DNA of 64,000 bases from Cacajao melanocephalus (GCA_963573385.1 CAUYLG010005183.1:1-64000); one strand, 5' to 3'. Numbered from the stretch's first letter, positions 1 to 13,265 are shown. Notes: generated by a model from the sequence alone, not told the origin. Made by a program: numbers and translations.

Positions 1-80
1 TTTTTAGACCCGGGGGGGGGGTTGGGTTTTCTCCTTTTTTGCGCCCCTGCTACCCCGTGGGGGGCCGGTCCACATTCGGT

Positions 81-88
<8 letters not shown>
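1..88. other. probable low-quality contig edge
   Basis: The first 88 bases have runs of G, T and C (ten Gs at about 12-21) with a texture unlike the rest of the window, and they run straight into a 49-A homopolymer. This is typical of poor base calls or residual junk at a contig end. The 74-codon open frame starting at 39 is an artefact of this stretch and the poly-A. Confidence 0.55.

Positions 89-137
<49 letters not shown>
89..137 (+). repeat. poly-A tract, 49 A
   Basis: This is an uninterrupted run of 49 adenines. No recognisable retroelement body precedes it. It may be the tail of an unseen element or a sequencing artefact at the contig edge. Confidence 0.8.
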
Positions 138-139
<2 letters not shown>

Positions 140-1139
140 AGTAATACTTGGGATACCTTGGTCCTATTCCATCCTGTCTGATGTGGTCTTTTTATTTCTT
201 ACCTACGTGGACCACAGAGAGCACAACTTTTACCAACAGGCTTTTCCCCGCTCACGAGCCTAAGTCATTTCGTTCCCTCATGTTAGATTCTTTATGCTGA
301 GAGTTTCAAATGGCAACCTCAAGCTCCCACGCAATCAGCTAATGTCAAATGTCCCCAAGCACTGCAACCAGCTGAGATCCTGAGGCTCTGCCTGCTGAAT
401 GAAGATTGTATTATTAGTAGTATAATGTTTCTGGTGGGGTGGGGAATAGAAAAGTGAAAGAAAAGAAAAAAGACGCTGTGCACAGACACAGCACAATTGT
501 CTTCAATTGCCCAGCATCGTCTAAGAACCAAAGTCATTCTAACACCGACTTTGGGGAGAGTTTGCTAACTTCATTACCACTAAATAAATGATATATGATA
601 AACGGCAGTGCGCACTTCTAACTTTTCGTGAATTTGTTTTAATACCTAGAATTTTTCTCCTACTTAGGCTGAACTTTCCTTACTTTAAATTGTCTGTTTA
701 CTTTAATTAAGCCTTTCTCTGGCTCTCCAACTTGTTGAGCTTGACAAGCATTAATTTGCAGTGAGCATTTTTTTCCTTTTTCTTTCTTTTATTTTTTCAA
801 CTTTAGCCCTCTCATCCTTGCCTGGCAAAGAAGTCAGTGAGCAACTGACAAGCAACTTATTACTAATCCCAGCTTTCTTCGTGGGAAGGTGTCTCAATCA
901 ATACCAGTCAGAATTTCCAAGCCACTCCTGCCGATAGTCTGTGTTGCGTGTCTCTATGTTGGCTTCTTAGAGCAGGCATCTCAGATGGGCAGACAGGGAG
1001 ATGCTGAAAAATTCTCAACTTAACATTCCAGCTGTGGCAAAAAGAAAAAATATATATATTGTTAGGGGTAAATTTGGTAGACTGCTGAGTCTTCCCTCCA
1101 CTGCTTACACCCCAATTTTAAGCTACACGCTGCTATCCG
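138..1139. other. unique non-coding DNA
   Basis: This is AT-rich sequence with no recognised repeat, RNA gene or convincing coding frame. A short A/T-rich patch lies near 1041-1062. The last ~60 bases may already belong to the L2 fragment that follows. Confidence 0.55.
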
Positions 1140-1425
1140 TTCTTTATGTCCTACTCCAGATTTGACTTCTGAAAAATTTTCAGTGACAACCCCTTTCCCC
1201 ATGCCACCCACAGTTAAGTAAGGTTCCTCATCCCTGCTCTGAGAGCACCATCTGTTTTTTCCATCATAGTGCTTCTTATATCCTATCTAAATTAACTTAG
1301 CAATTTAATTTAAATTGACTAGATTGTCAGCTCTCCAAGGAACGAGAAAGCCTGTCGTATTGTCATATCTCACCTGGCAAATAGTAGCTTCTCAAGAAAG
1401 AGGCCTCTATTGAATGTGATTTGTA
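1140..1425 (+). repeat. L2 LINE 3' fragment
   Basis: The segment follows the L2 3' end in the sense direction. A 'catagtgcttcttatatc' block is followed by 'actagattgtcagctc', the 'cctggcaaatagtag' motif and a degraded 'caata-gaatg' end. It is diverged and the 5' boundary is fuzzy. Confidence 0.65.
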
Positions 1426-2794
1426 AGTTCTGTGATCTGGAAGCTAGAGAGAGCTCCCACTCTTGCCTTTGTGTTTCAGACAGTGCATTGAGTTACACGT
1501 GGCAAATTTGCCTGTCTCTTTAGATCTAAATAGAACATGTTCTTAGGTGGAACAGGGGCACTTGGAGACAGTGAGCCAGTGAGGATTGACTCTTTACTAT
1601 CTCCAGTCTATCACCTGCATGCAGAGAAGATCAGGGCCAAGATGCATATTTATGATCTCTGGATGAATGTGCCTTCCCTACCTGCCCACGGGGAGCTCTA
1701 CCCTGAGTCTCCCCTCCGCCAGCCACACTCCTCTGCTCTGATGGATGGAGCTGACTGGGCAAATTGCTATGCTGACGAACTGCTCAGCTACCTGAGCAAA
1801 TGTTCCAGAGAGATCTCCAGGGATATACCACATTTTAGACGATTCATCCCAGCCTGGGGTGAGCCTTTTAGCCCTTAGCAAGCTGAGTATGGTTGGGTAA
1901 GGAAGATGAAAGGACTACAATCTCAGTACTCACTTTTCTGCAACCCGAGTGCCTGTCCTTGGGCTGGCCAGAAGTCTTATTGCATTTTTCACTCCTCCCA
2001 GAAAGTTATTCAAATTGAGACCTAGAGGTCTGGGTGTCACTATGCTCAGTGAAAGAGCAAAATCAAGAAGCTGAACGGAAAGCACTTAAAGGGAGGATGC
2101 ATTACCTTAAAATATGCAGATGGAAAACTGACATTATTGTCAATGTCAGAAGTCACCTTTCTGAGTAAACATTTACCTCTGGGCAAATGCGGGGATGTGT
2201 TTCTTTCGGTTTACAAATGACTGGGTATGCAAATGCAGGGGGTTAGAGTTGTGCCCCAGAATGTGGAGTTGTCTTCTTTCATCTGTCCATAATGAGGAAC
2301 ATGCAGGAATCTGTCAAAAAAGGCATCATGGGCTTGATTTGTACCTTCTGAATAAAGGGGATTTCAGTGTTAAATCTGCCAGCTGGTTTCGTGCCTAAGT
2401 ATTACATCAGTCTCTTGTATGATCTTGCATCCTGTGTAAAATGCAATATTTTGGCCTAATGGGCAGGATTAGCACAAGCTGGGAAGCCATAAATGAAAGT
2501 TTCTAGTTTCTAGAGAGCAAGTCAGAGCTTTTATATTATCTGCCGCGGAGCTCGGTGAATTTAAATGTATCTCTTGGGCTTTGGTAATATTCGTGTTAAT
2601 GTCAAAATTGATCCCATTGTTATTGAGATGTGTGGCTTTTTCCAGGCCGAAGATGCACAGAGCCTGTTGCCAGGGCTGATGAATATATACACAGTACACA
2701 TTCTTTCCAACCGTTTCTCAGAACCGAGTGATGTTATCATGGTACCTTCCACCATATTCTCTTCATAGGTCTGCATTTTTCTATCAATCACTTG
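1426..2794. other. unique non-coding DNA
   Basis: No known repeat or RNA is recognised. The longest open frame is 113 codons on the plus strand at 1537-1878. It shows no signal peptide, domain or low-complexity bias that I can recognise, and it overlaps a minus-strand frame, as expected of chance ORFs. I do not call it a gene. Confidence 0.5.
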
Positions 2795-3365
2795 TAAACT
2801 TAATTGATATCCATTGAAGACCTACTGTGTGCCTGGCACTTTGTTTGACTCTGGGGATCAAGCAAACACTGTTGCAACAGTGGGCAAGATCTGGGCTCTT
2901 TTTCCATAGGATTTCTCCCTAGAGACAGAGAGAGAGAGACAATAAAATAAATGAACAAGCAAAAATATTATAACTGAACATTTAGGTTAGTGCTATGTGA
3001 GAAAAGAGGAGGAAGAGAGGAGAAGGAATTAGAATGAGGGAAGCCACTGGATCAGTTGATGACCAGGCAGTATTTAAGCTCAGACAGGATGAGGCCAAGC
3101 TCACCTTGAAAACAGAGAGAGAAAGAGCTTTCATGGCAAAGGGATTAATATGTGCAAAGATTCTAAGCTGGAGAAAAATTCTACATATATGGAGCATTAA
3201 ATGGAGCTAAGCATATCTAGCACAAAACAAGGGGACACAGTGGGATGATATGAAATTAAAGAGGTTCCCACAGATAACAGATCACACAGGGCATTGTAGC
3301 CATGGCACAGTTTATTATTTTATCCAAAGTGCAATTAGAAGCCACGGAAGGATGTTTCTTAGCTC
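2795..3365 (-). repeat. L2 LINE fragment, antisense
   Basis: The plus strand reads as the reverse of the L2 3' end. 'gacctactgtgtgcctggcac' is near the left edge, then the 'gggatcaagcaaacac' block, 'gacaataaaataaatgaac', 'gtgctatgtgagaaaa', 'gcaaagggattaatatgtgc' and finally a 'gcattgtagccatgg' and 'gcaattagaagccacgg' block. The order agrees with a long antisense L2 copy. Confidence 0.75.
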
Positions 3366-3389
3366 AATTTATATCTTTACAAAGTATAT

Positions 3390-3476
3390 TTTTATATCCA
3401 TTCGAATGGCTATTATCAAAAGAACTTAAAAATAGGAAATAAGTGTTTGCAAGGATGTGGAGAAAGTAGAACCCTT
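3390..3476 (+). repeat. L1 3' end, left part (split by Alu)
   Basis: It begins with 'cattcgaatggctattatc' and reaches 'gcaaggatgtggagaaag', the sense-strand L1 region just upstream of the 'gaacccttgtgcactgctgg' block. The element is interrupted by an Alu and resumes at 3807. It looks like an L1MA/L1MB-age copy. Confidence 0.85.
3462..3476 (+). repeat. target-site duplication, left copy
   Basis: 'gaaagtagaaccctt' precedes the Alu head. The matching copy 'gaaagtagtacccctt' follows the Alu tail at 3791-3806, with one substitution and one inserted base. It marks L1-mediated insertion of the Alu into the older L1. Confidence 0.85.
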
Positions 3477-3804
<328 letters not shown>

Positions 3805-3806
3805 TT

Positions 3807-4403
3807 AAGCTGGTGGGAATATAAAATGATATCGTTGCTGTGAAAAGCTGTATGGTGGTTCCTCAAAACATTAAATGTAGAATTACCGTATGATCCAAAT
3901 CTACTTCTGTATGTATACTCGTCAAAATGAAAAGCGGAGACTCAAACAGATATTTCTATACCCATGTTCATAGCACAATAGCCAAAAGATGGAAACAACC
4001 CATGTGTTGGTCAACAGATGACTGAATATGCAAATGTGTCAATACACATACCACAAATATTATTCAATCTTAAAGAGGAAGGGAATTCTGACACATACTA
4101 CAACATGGATGAACCTTGATGATATTATGCCAATTGAAAAAAGCCAGACACAAAAGGCAACTACCGTATGATTCTACTTAAATGAGACTTCTTAGAGTAG
4201 TCAGATTCATTGACGCAGAAGGTAACAGGTTGATTGCAAGGACTAGAGAAATGATGGACTGCAGGGTTATTATTTAATGGGTATGGAGTTTTGGTTTGAA
4301 AAGACAAAAGAATTCTGGACGTGGATGGTGATGATGGCTGCCCAACCATGTGAATGTACTTAATGCCACTGAATTGTACACCTAAAAATCATTAGAAATT
4401 TAA
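3807..4403 (+). repeat. L1 3' end, right part
   Basis: The L1 continues after the Alu with 'gctggtgggaatataaaatg', 'ggtggttcctcaaaacatta', 'agaattaccgtatgatcc', 'acccatgttcatagca', 'acatggatgaaccttgatga' and 'gccactgaattgtacaccta'. This is the end of ORF2 and the 3' UTR of an old L1 (L1MA/L1MB type by recollection). There are many stops, so it codes for nothing. Confidence 0.9.
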
Positions 4404-4408
4404 ATCCT

Positions 4409-5764
<1,356 letters not shown>

Positions 5765-6035
5765 ATAATGGTTATGAAGTGGTAGAGAGTAGTGGGGGGA
5801 TCCAGAGCTCTTAAGTTAGCCTGCTTGAATTTATATCCCAGCAAAGCCACTGACTGTGTGACCTGGGAGAATTTACTTCAGTTCCCTGAGCCTCAGTGTC
5901 CCTCTTCTATAAAATGGGGACATTAGTCATGCTTTTCTTATGAGATTCTTGTGATGATTAAGTCAAATAATAAATGTAAATCTCTTGCAACAACACCTAT
6001 CTTACAGTAAGTTCTCAGTAAAGGTTAGCTGTTAC
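5765..6035 (+). repeat. MIR SINE
   Basis: A sense MIR with the core order 'gccactgactgtgtgacctg', 'cctcagtgtccctcttctat', 'aaaatggggacattagt' and 'gagattcttgtgatgatta', ending near 'taagttctcagtaaagg'. Confidence 0.85.
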
Positions 6036-7079
6036 TACCATCAGTTAACTGCAAATAATATTCTCATGAGAAAGATGCTTTTTTGAAATGAATAGATATG
6101 GAAATATATAATAAGATAAATGGATAAATGTATACATAGAGGTCATTACTTGTATGAATATATACATATGACGGTGAAATTAATGTGGAGACTGCTTTAC
6201 AGTTTATGGAGTGTTTGGTGTTCATGAAGATTTGATAGTATTTTACCCCATTCATTCAACAGAGATTCGAAATCTTCATCCATAACTAATTTGATGTTAT
6301 TTCAAAGGCACATCCTCACTTACTCTGGTCATCTTATTTTTTTTGTTGAATGTATACAATTACATTTTAATCACCGTGATTACATTTAACATCATTTTGG
6401 ACACTGGGGCCTTTTCATTGGCTAATGATAGTTTCTGTATGCTACCATCACAGAAAAGCAATTGCATTGTATTTTATCCAGTTAAATTACCTACCAGGCT
6501 TACTATGGCAGTTTAGTTTTCTTTGTTTTTTTGTCGAGTTGCCACTTAAAAACTAAACCGATTGTTCTTGCCGCAGGCTTTTCCCCAATAGAAAATTGTT
6601 ATTGATGTTTTGTAAGTATCATATTCCATTCAAAGGTAAAAGGTTCCCTTTTACCAACTTCCCATTTTTCTTGTGATTTTTTTTCTACACTACGTCTGCA
6701 AGTCAACACTCCTGGGCTCAATTAAAATATGTATTTAGCTATATTGGATTTCCAGAGAAATAATCAAATTTGAATACTAATACCCGGGCTATTGCCTATG
6801 CATACAAGGATTGTGTCCACTGAGGGATGACTTTCTAGACCATGGCCAGTGAACCCAGGATGCCTGTGGGATGACTACAGCTTGGTGTGGGTCTAAAGCT
6901 GAAGTTTGCTAGTTTTTTTCCCAGCAAAGACAGAGTTTGTTGTTCACTAAATTCACAATTTTATGGCTATAATGTTCACATGGGAAATTCATGTCTTCCT
7001 GGCGTCTAGTGATCCCATCTGCCAGAAGTTCATTTTCCCATCATGTGCTCTAAGGACCTAACACGTTACATCAGGATAG
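6036..7079. other. unique AT-rich DNA
   Basis: No element recognised. It contains a T-rich patch near 6330-6345 and an A/T-biased stretch at 6085-6170. Open frames are all under 70 codons. Confidence 0.5.
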
Positions 7080-7440
7080 CACTAATATTTGTTGAGTTCT
7101 TACTGTGTGTCAAGCCCTCCGATCCTGGCTGTGGAAAGAATGATGAACAAAGGTAGGAACAGCCCCTACCACACGGAAAATCCATTCGAGGGATTGGAGG
7201 AGGAGGTGATGTTGTCATAGGAATCAATTGGGCGGAACTGCAAAGGCTTAGTGATTAAGAATGAGTGTTCCAGACAAGGAAAGCAGGGTATACATGGCTC
7301 TAGGGCAAGTTAGAGCACGGACAGGTAGGGAACAGAGAGAAGCTCTGGATGGCTGCAGCCAAGGAAAGCAAGGTCCAGAGTGATTCTGGAGAAGTGATAG
7401 GAACCAGTCCACCTAGGCAATGTTAGGAGCTTTGTCTTCA
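7080..7440 (-). repeat. L2 LINE fragment, antisense
   Basis: It begins with 'atttgttgagttcttactgt' and 'gtcaagccctccgatcctgg', then degraded L2 antisense blocks such as 'gagtgttccagacaaggaaag' and 'ctggatggctgcagcc'. It matches the layout of the copy at 2795-3365. Confidence 0.7.
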
Positions 7441-8021
7441 CTATTTATACCAACCTTAGTATAACAGTAGGTACTATTGATATTCTCTTTCCAATGTTTT
7501 AGCAATAAATGGTAAACTAACTTCATTGCTTACCCAGTAAGTGCCAGATGTGGGGTTTGAACCAGAACTTGCTCTTGTAACCACCATGTTGCACTTCCTC
7601 TGTAAGATGCATGCCTAACATTTTTATGGAGTTTTGACTCACGGTGTTATTATCCAGCATCAATGTGGTCTTTCTATAGGTTCTGTTACATAAGTCTGCT
7701 GTTGGTTTGCTTTTCATTAAAAAGAAATCAAACTGACTGCTGGAAGACTGAACAGTATACCACACAGTAAACTTTATACAGCTTTGGTTATCTTTACACT
7801 GAATCCTAGGTCTCTGAGACTCAGATGGAGGCTTACAACGAGGGTTTGAGAACTGTTGGTCCCACTGGGAGGACGATGGCTGAGAGAGGATATAGTACAG
7901 CTTTCTTAGCAGGTTCCAAGTTGTAAAGCCCAAAATTATAATTTAAAGGAGGCAAAAGTTGTAGTTCAGAAAAAATTTCAATGCACTTAAGGAATAAAAA
8001 TAATCTTCTGAGATTTAATAC
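7441..8021. other. unique non-coding DNA
   Basis: No repeat recognised. A minus-strand frame of 136 codons at 7523-7933 is long for this window, but it has no domain or signal I recognise. Confidence 0.45.
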
Positions 8022-8095
8022 AAAGAGAAGAAAGAAGAGAAGAAAAGAAGAAAGGAGAAGAAAGGGGAGGGGAGAGAGAAGAGAGAAAAAGAGAG
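8022..8095 (+). repeat. polypurine tract (GAA/GGA-rich)
   Basis: 74 consecutive purines of irregular AAG/AGG composition. Translation of either strand gives Arg/Lys-rich or Leu/Phe/Ser-rich low-complexity peptides, which explains the overlapping open frames at 7833-8169. The tract could form triplex DNA. Confidence 0.9.
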
Positions 8096-9609
8096 CAACA
8101 TCACTACATTGTAAGGCTACTTCAATCGGTCTCTCTCTCTCAACTTTTAGTTTGAAGCGAAACACTTGATAGATTAGCCCAGCACTAAAGAAAATGCCTT
8201 CTTTTATGTGTGAAAGCTTGGTAATTGCTGCAGAAAGATACTTAGTGGCTCCTAATATTCATATAATCAGATTAGTTTTGAATCCTACCTCAGCGGAGGA
8301 TGTCGGAATAATCCAATTCGTGCCTGTTTACCTTGTCTGTGTGTTCACTTTTTTTCCCGGTCATTTTATCCTTTCTGTTAGACTCAGCAGGTGCTAGCAA
8401 CGAAGCTACCCCGGTATCTTAGAGAACAAGTCAAGTACTAATTCAAATAGGAAAGAAAAGTAGTAGATTTCAATGCTTGAAGAGGAGTGGGGCTTTGTTT
8501 GTTATTTTGTTTTTGTTTGTTTGTTCCTTTGCGTTCTTGGTAACAATTGAAACAACTCTATGGCTCTCATCCTATGCTACTAAAATTTTGTTGGGCAGTT
8601 AACATCTCAATTCATAGGCAACTGTCTCATGACCAATCCTCTCTGAGCTTTGAACATATGGCTGCATCTGATGGCTTCGCTGATTTCACCAGGGAGAGTT
8701 TTAGAAGATCTCTATTTGAGGGGGCAGCCATTACACAGATGAGTGATACACTGCTGGAATTAATTATTGCTTGCCAGGTTTAAGGATTGATTCATTCTAA
8801 ACTCAGAGCCAAAAACTCATCTTAAAGCTGAAATGATTTTGATTCGCTGGGTCCAGCTTCCCTTCACAGACCTTCTAACATAGCACCATGTTTATTTTGC
8901 TGTTAACCATGAACAATGCATCTGAATTCCCTAGTTTGAAATCCACTTTCTAATTATATAAATATGGTGGCCATACAGTACCTGGGACTCATAATTAAGG
9001 ACGATCTTACCTTGCAACTCCAGGCTTCCTTTTTTTCTGTGATCGCTTCCTTTCTTCCTGAAATGAAAGTGGCATTTCAGCCATCTGTTGTGGGCTGCTG
9101 TCAATAAAAGAATCCAGTCACATTTTACTCATATTATTCCACATGAATAATAAACTTGGTCTTTAATGTGTGTTCCCTGGAATTTAGGAGTGGCCTTCAG
9201 TATTTCTGAACTTTCCTAAGATGAATACCACTTGAGCAAATAATATATCGAAAGATATTATAATAATTGCTGGAATTTAATGGAGAAAAGTGGCAGAGAT
9301 TATGGGTGAGAGCTTCAGGTCAGTCTTGGAAATCTACCTAAAAGCATGTCAGTTGGGTGAGCTTTTTTCCCTGACCAATGTCTCACTGCCAGGACATCAC
9401 ACTTATGGCTTGATTAGCTTTTTCAGGCAGCATGGCTCTCTATTCATTTTGGAAGTTATCCCAGTGGGCATTCTCCTAGGTTTCCCTGGGGAAAGGGTAC
9501 AGGCCAATGTCTCTCATTTTATGTCAGGACTTTGAAGTCTGACGTTTTCAATTACATACCAGACCCGACATTTTCTTTGAAAAAAACACTTACCAAGTAT
9601 CAGACCCGC
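8096..9609. other. unique non-coding DNA
   Basis: No named repeat. It contains a T/G-rich patch at about 8495-8525. Short frames of 67-81 codons show no recognisable protein features. Confidence 0.5.
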
Positions 9610-9947
9610 TTTTTTTTTTTTTTTTTGCAGTTCCTAATACAAAAAGCGCCCTATTAATAGTTTGCTTCATATAGATTGCCACCATGTCAAGTTGAAGCAC
9701 CTGTAATAGGCAGGCTTGCATGTTAAATAGAGTCAGTATTCTGTTAAGCGGAAGAATAAATAAAACCATTCTCAGTTTTCCATGTTTAACCTCCCTGAAA
9801 CTACTGACAGGTCTTTTATTTTGGAAGTATATTTTACAGGGAAGAAGACTTCCTAAATATGATTTAATTCTTTTCTTTCCTCCAGAGAAATAGGATTTAA
9901 AACTTTGTGCTTGTACCCTCCAGAAATGGCTCAACCAAACAGAGTCA
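9610..9947 (-). other. possible old retrocopy, minus strand
   Basis: A poly-T run just after 9610 would be the poly-A tail of a minus-strand insert. The flanks 'aagtatcaga' (9595-9604) and 'aaatatcaga' (9948-9957) match at 9 of 10 bases, as an aged target-site duplication would. The body matches no repeat or transcript I know. No clean AATAAA lies next to the tail on the minus strand, which weakens the case. A 114-codon frame runs across it into the tail. Confidence 0.3.
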
Positions 9948-9957
9948 AAATATCAGA

Positions 9958-11123
9958 GCAGTGAAAAAAGATGCTATATTGTTTCAGACTCAAGATCTGT
10001 CTCTTGTGATAAAGAGATTTAAATTCTCACTATTCACCAAGCAAGAGCCAATCTGAGCCATAGAATATATTGAAATGATAGAATGCTTTCAAGTTTAGCA
10101 TTTTTTTGTGTGTGTGCTCCATGGTTGAAAATTCTGTCGGAGAAATATGGTTAGACTATTTTGACAATTTTTAACCTGCTTAAATTGGATTTTTTAAAGT
10201 GCACAAATTGATGTTCTGCCTACTTGGAGAATGTTTTAAAGATATCAAGACTTCAAAGAAAAACAGTGAAAGTAAATCAGATGCAAACATCCCTGTATCC
10301 ATCCTAGCAAAATTAGTTTAGGATTTCCTAGGGCAATGCTAAATTAGAACGATGCTCAGGCATTAGGGCAAGTACCACTGGTAATCATCATTTTTGTTAT
10401 GGGGGTGGCGTGGCTGAGAGAAGAAAATATCTTTTTCTATCTTGTAGGAATCACTAAATGACATCAACTTCGTAGATACTTTTCAAGGGTACAATTGTGA
10501 ATTCTTAGTGTCCCTGCTACTGTCATGTATAATTGTGTCATTTTAGAGTCTCTTGGAATTTGGGGTGTTAGGTGGCCTTTCTTACCCTTGCTGTTCTTTC
10601 CTGCCTTGCTATTTGGTCATCAGATATCGTTCTCTCTCTTACTGCAGGGTAAATTAGGTCCTGAAAATGGCAACGAGTATTAGACACGATATCGGCTCCA
10701 GAAGCTGAAAGCATTTTTTTTTAAATGAAGCCAGAGAGATGGAGTGATCTGCTTGATAATAAAGCTTAGCTTTAATGCCAGCTCCATGCTGTTACAGCAT
10801 ATTACTAAACAGCAAGAACTGTGGCACAGATGTTGTGGCGGCCATATTTTACACCATCCAAAAGGTCATGTCGCTTGTTATTACATTCAGAATCAATATT
10901 AAGTGAGCGTTCCAAATTTCAGCTGTCAGTTGAATTTATGGCTGCAAACCAAAGCTGAAGGGTTCTCGACTGTGATTCAAGCAAGCTAACAAATTAACTA
11001 ATATAAGGGCACGCCTAGAAGATGCAGGTGACCCACATGCCAACAGCAAAAGCTTGGATGTTACATTGCTGCAAGAAAGAGCTGCTCCAGCTGCCAATCA
11101 GAAACAATTGTCATCTCAGTAAT
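9958..11123. other. unique non-coding DNA
   Basis: No element recognised, apart from a short T/G-rich patch near 10104-10118. No convincing coding frame. Confidence 0.5.
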
Positions 11124-11232
11124 AAAAGGGAAGGAGGGAGGGAGGGAGGGGGGAAGGAAGGAAGGAAGAAGGAAGGAAGGAAGGAAGGAAGGAAGGAAGG
11201 AAGGAAGGAAGGAAGGAAGGAAGGAAGGGAAG
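11124..11232 (+). repeat. (GGAA)n microsatellite
   Basis: 109 consecutive purines. They start as GGAG/GGGA units and settle into an almost regular GGAA array from about 11154. GGAA arrays are length-variable and carry the ETS-family core GGAA in tandem. The open frame across it, which translates to repeated Lys-Glu-Gly-Arg, is spurious. Confidence 0.95.
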
Positions 11233-12274
11233 TTTAATTCTCAGGTGGAATTAATTCAGGTGGATGAGATATCCTGAAGGCAGCTTCTTGAGATAAAGAA
11301 TGATGTGTGCATATCTATCTGACAATGCTCAGGATCACAGTTAACACCCCGTAGAGATTACCTGCATTGCAAAATTAGTCCAGAGATCTGGCACTTACCC
11401 TTCCATGGTCTTCTTTAGATCTAGACGTGGATGCACTGCCCCAGGTGCTAATCGGGCTATCCTTTTCATCTCACCGTGTATCATCTCAACAGCTACATTA
11501 GGGAGAGTCTTTCTTATAGTCAGCTCTAGAAAAGGTACACAAATATTTAATAGATGAACACCCATTTAATTCATACATGGATACCCCTCGGTTGCCTAAG
11601 ATGGTTTATTAAAGGGAATTTGAGAATTCCAAGTTAATGAGAAGAAACTATAAGTAATATCCAATCATTAGGTCAAGAGGGGATGACAAAGTCTCAGAAA
11701 TGCTATACCAATGTATTCTGTGCAGAATGGTGGATGAGTAGGAATTTCGAGGACTGTCAGCAGCAAGCCTGAGTCCCCGTGCCCATGATTTTCTCTGAAA
11801 TAATTCTCAAAACATATCCTTAAAATTATCTGTGTCCATGATAGATTCCCTCCAGTGCATCTGTTGAGACAGTGAATGTTGCCCAATTTGCAAGTGGTCC
11901 AGGGGATGTGCTGGGGCTTCTTTGGGTTTGAGATCTTATAAGAGCACCTTGCAAAACGAAGTAAGCAGGAGGAAGCCAGGTTGTGTGCTCCTTGGCAGAT
12001 GGAATTTCTCTCTTGGGAATTTCCCATCACATTTGGAAAAAAATATCCTGAGGTTTTTGTACAGATGAATAAGTCTTCAAACTGCTGGTAACACAGAACT
12101 AGGTTTAACTGGGGCCCTCAGCTTTCCGACAAAAGCAGTACACACGTTTGGGTATTGACTCTTATTCTGCCTTCTGTTACAAATGCCAGTTTCAATTTTT
12201 AATTGACTTTACTAGGAGTGTTTAGGAAAAAAAAATCTGTAATTCTAGTAAATAAGTACTTCAGTCAAGGACTA
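11233..12274. other. unique non-coding DNA
   Basis: No named repeat. A 120-codon minus-strand frame at 11668-12030 carries no recognisable domain. Confidence 0.5.
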
Positions 12275-12450
12275 TTCATTATTCAAGATTCAATAAACAT
12301 TTTCTGAGTACCTACTCTGGGCACATTCTGTGTTCAGTGTTCTGGATAAAAGAAAAAAATAAACATGACCTGGTCCCTATTCTCAGAGACTGGGAGAGAA
12401 ATAGGCATACACAAGTGAGTACAATGCAGTGTAGTCAGATGTAGTTTAAA
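12275..12450 (-). repeat. L2 LINE 3' end, antisense
   Basis: 'caataaacattttctgagta' and 'cctactctgggcacattctg' are followed by 'aaacatgacctggtccctat' and 'gagactgggagagaaatagg', the antisense L2 3' terminus. Confidence 0.7.
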
Positions 12451-12454
12451 ATTC

Positions 12455-12815
12455 TGTTACCTTAGACCCAGCAGGTTTATTTCTAGGAATTTATCCAGAG
12501 AAATAGTGTGCAAAATTGTGTTTAAATGAATGTTAATTGCATCATGGTGACTGGCAGCTAAGTAGGTGCTCAATGACTGTTTATTGAGTAAATAAATATT
12601 ATTTTGAGCCATTTTCAAGAGCGGAAATGGGAAATTCTAGATGTGTAACAAAGAGGATTGGTTAAATATCACATCTACAATTAAAATACTTTGGAGGAAT
12701 AAACCTTTGTGAAGAATATTTAATGGCATTAAAAGGAATTCCTAAACATATTGTTAAGTGAAAGAAGCTTACAAAATAATATATGTAATATGATTGTGGT
12801 TTTGTGAAAGGAAAA
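12455..12815 (+). repeat. old L1 fragment
   Basis: 'tttctaggaatttatccaga' opens a sense L1M stretch. Later blocks are 'aggattggttaaatatcac', 'gaatatttaatggcattaaa' and 'catattgttaagtgaaagaa'. Around 12545-12597, 'taagtaggtgctcaatgac' looks more like an L2 or MIR 3' end, so this may be a mosaic. A related tail piece seems to lie at 13850-13990. Confidence 0.6.
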
Positions 12816-12963
12816 AAAAGTCCACCCCCACCCCCGCCACACACACAGAAGAGAAGCATTTTTATCCTATATGACTAAACCAAGTGATGGTTTGACTAAA
12901 AAGTCAAGCAAGAAATCATAAAAATCAGACTATATATATCAAATATCAAATGTTTTAACTTTA

Positions 12964-13243
12964 ACCAGGCATGTTGGCTTATGCCTGTAGTACCAGCGCT
13001 TTGGGAGGCCAAAGCAGGCGGATTGCTTGAGTCCAGGAGTTCAAGACCAGCCTGGGCAGCATGGTGAAATCCCATCTCTACAAATATGCAAAAATTAGCT
13101 GGGCATGGTGGCATGTGCCTGTAGTCCCAGCTACTTGGGGTCTAAAGTGGGAGGATTGCTTGAGCCCAGGAGGTCAAGACGACAGTTAGCCATGGTCAGG
13201 CTACTGCAATCCAGCCTGGGCAACAGATGAGACCCTGTCTGAA
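12964..13243 (+). mobile_element. AluJ-like SINE
   Basis: A dimeric Alu with 'ccaggcatgttggcttatgc' at the head and the AluJ-type 'ggattgcttgagtccagg' and 'agcctgggcagcatggtg' in the left arm. The tail is a short AT-rich run (to about 13265) rather than poly-A. Confidence 0.9.
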
Positions 13244-13265
13244 AATATATATATATGTATATATT

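Noticed and set aside
39..263. 74-codon frame with a poly-lysine run
   Set aside because: It is made by the poly-A and suspect contig-edge sequence.
1537..1878. 113-codon plus-strand frame
   Set aside because: No homology, domain or regulatory context, and an overlapping frame exists on the other strand. Length is within what chance allows in a 64-kb window.
7833..8165. Minus-strand frame with a Leu/Phe/Ser-rich segment resembling membrane helices
   Set aside because: The hydrophobic stretch is a translation of the polypyrimidine strand of a purine tract.
11022..11237. Frame with a Lys-Glu-Gly-Arg repeat protein
   Set aside because: Translation of the GGAA microsatellite.
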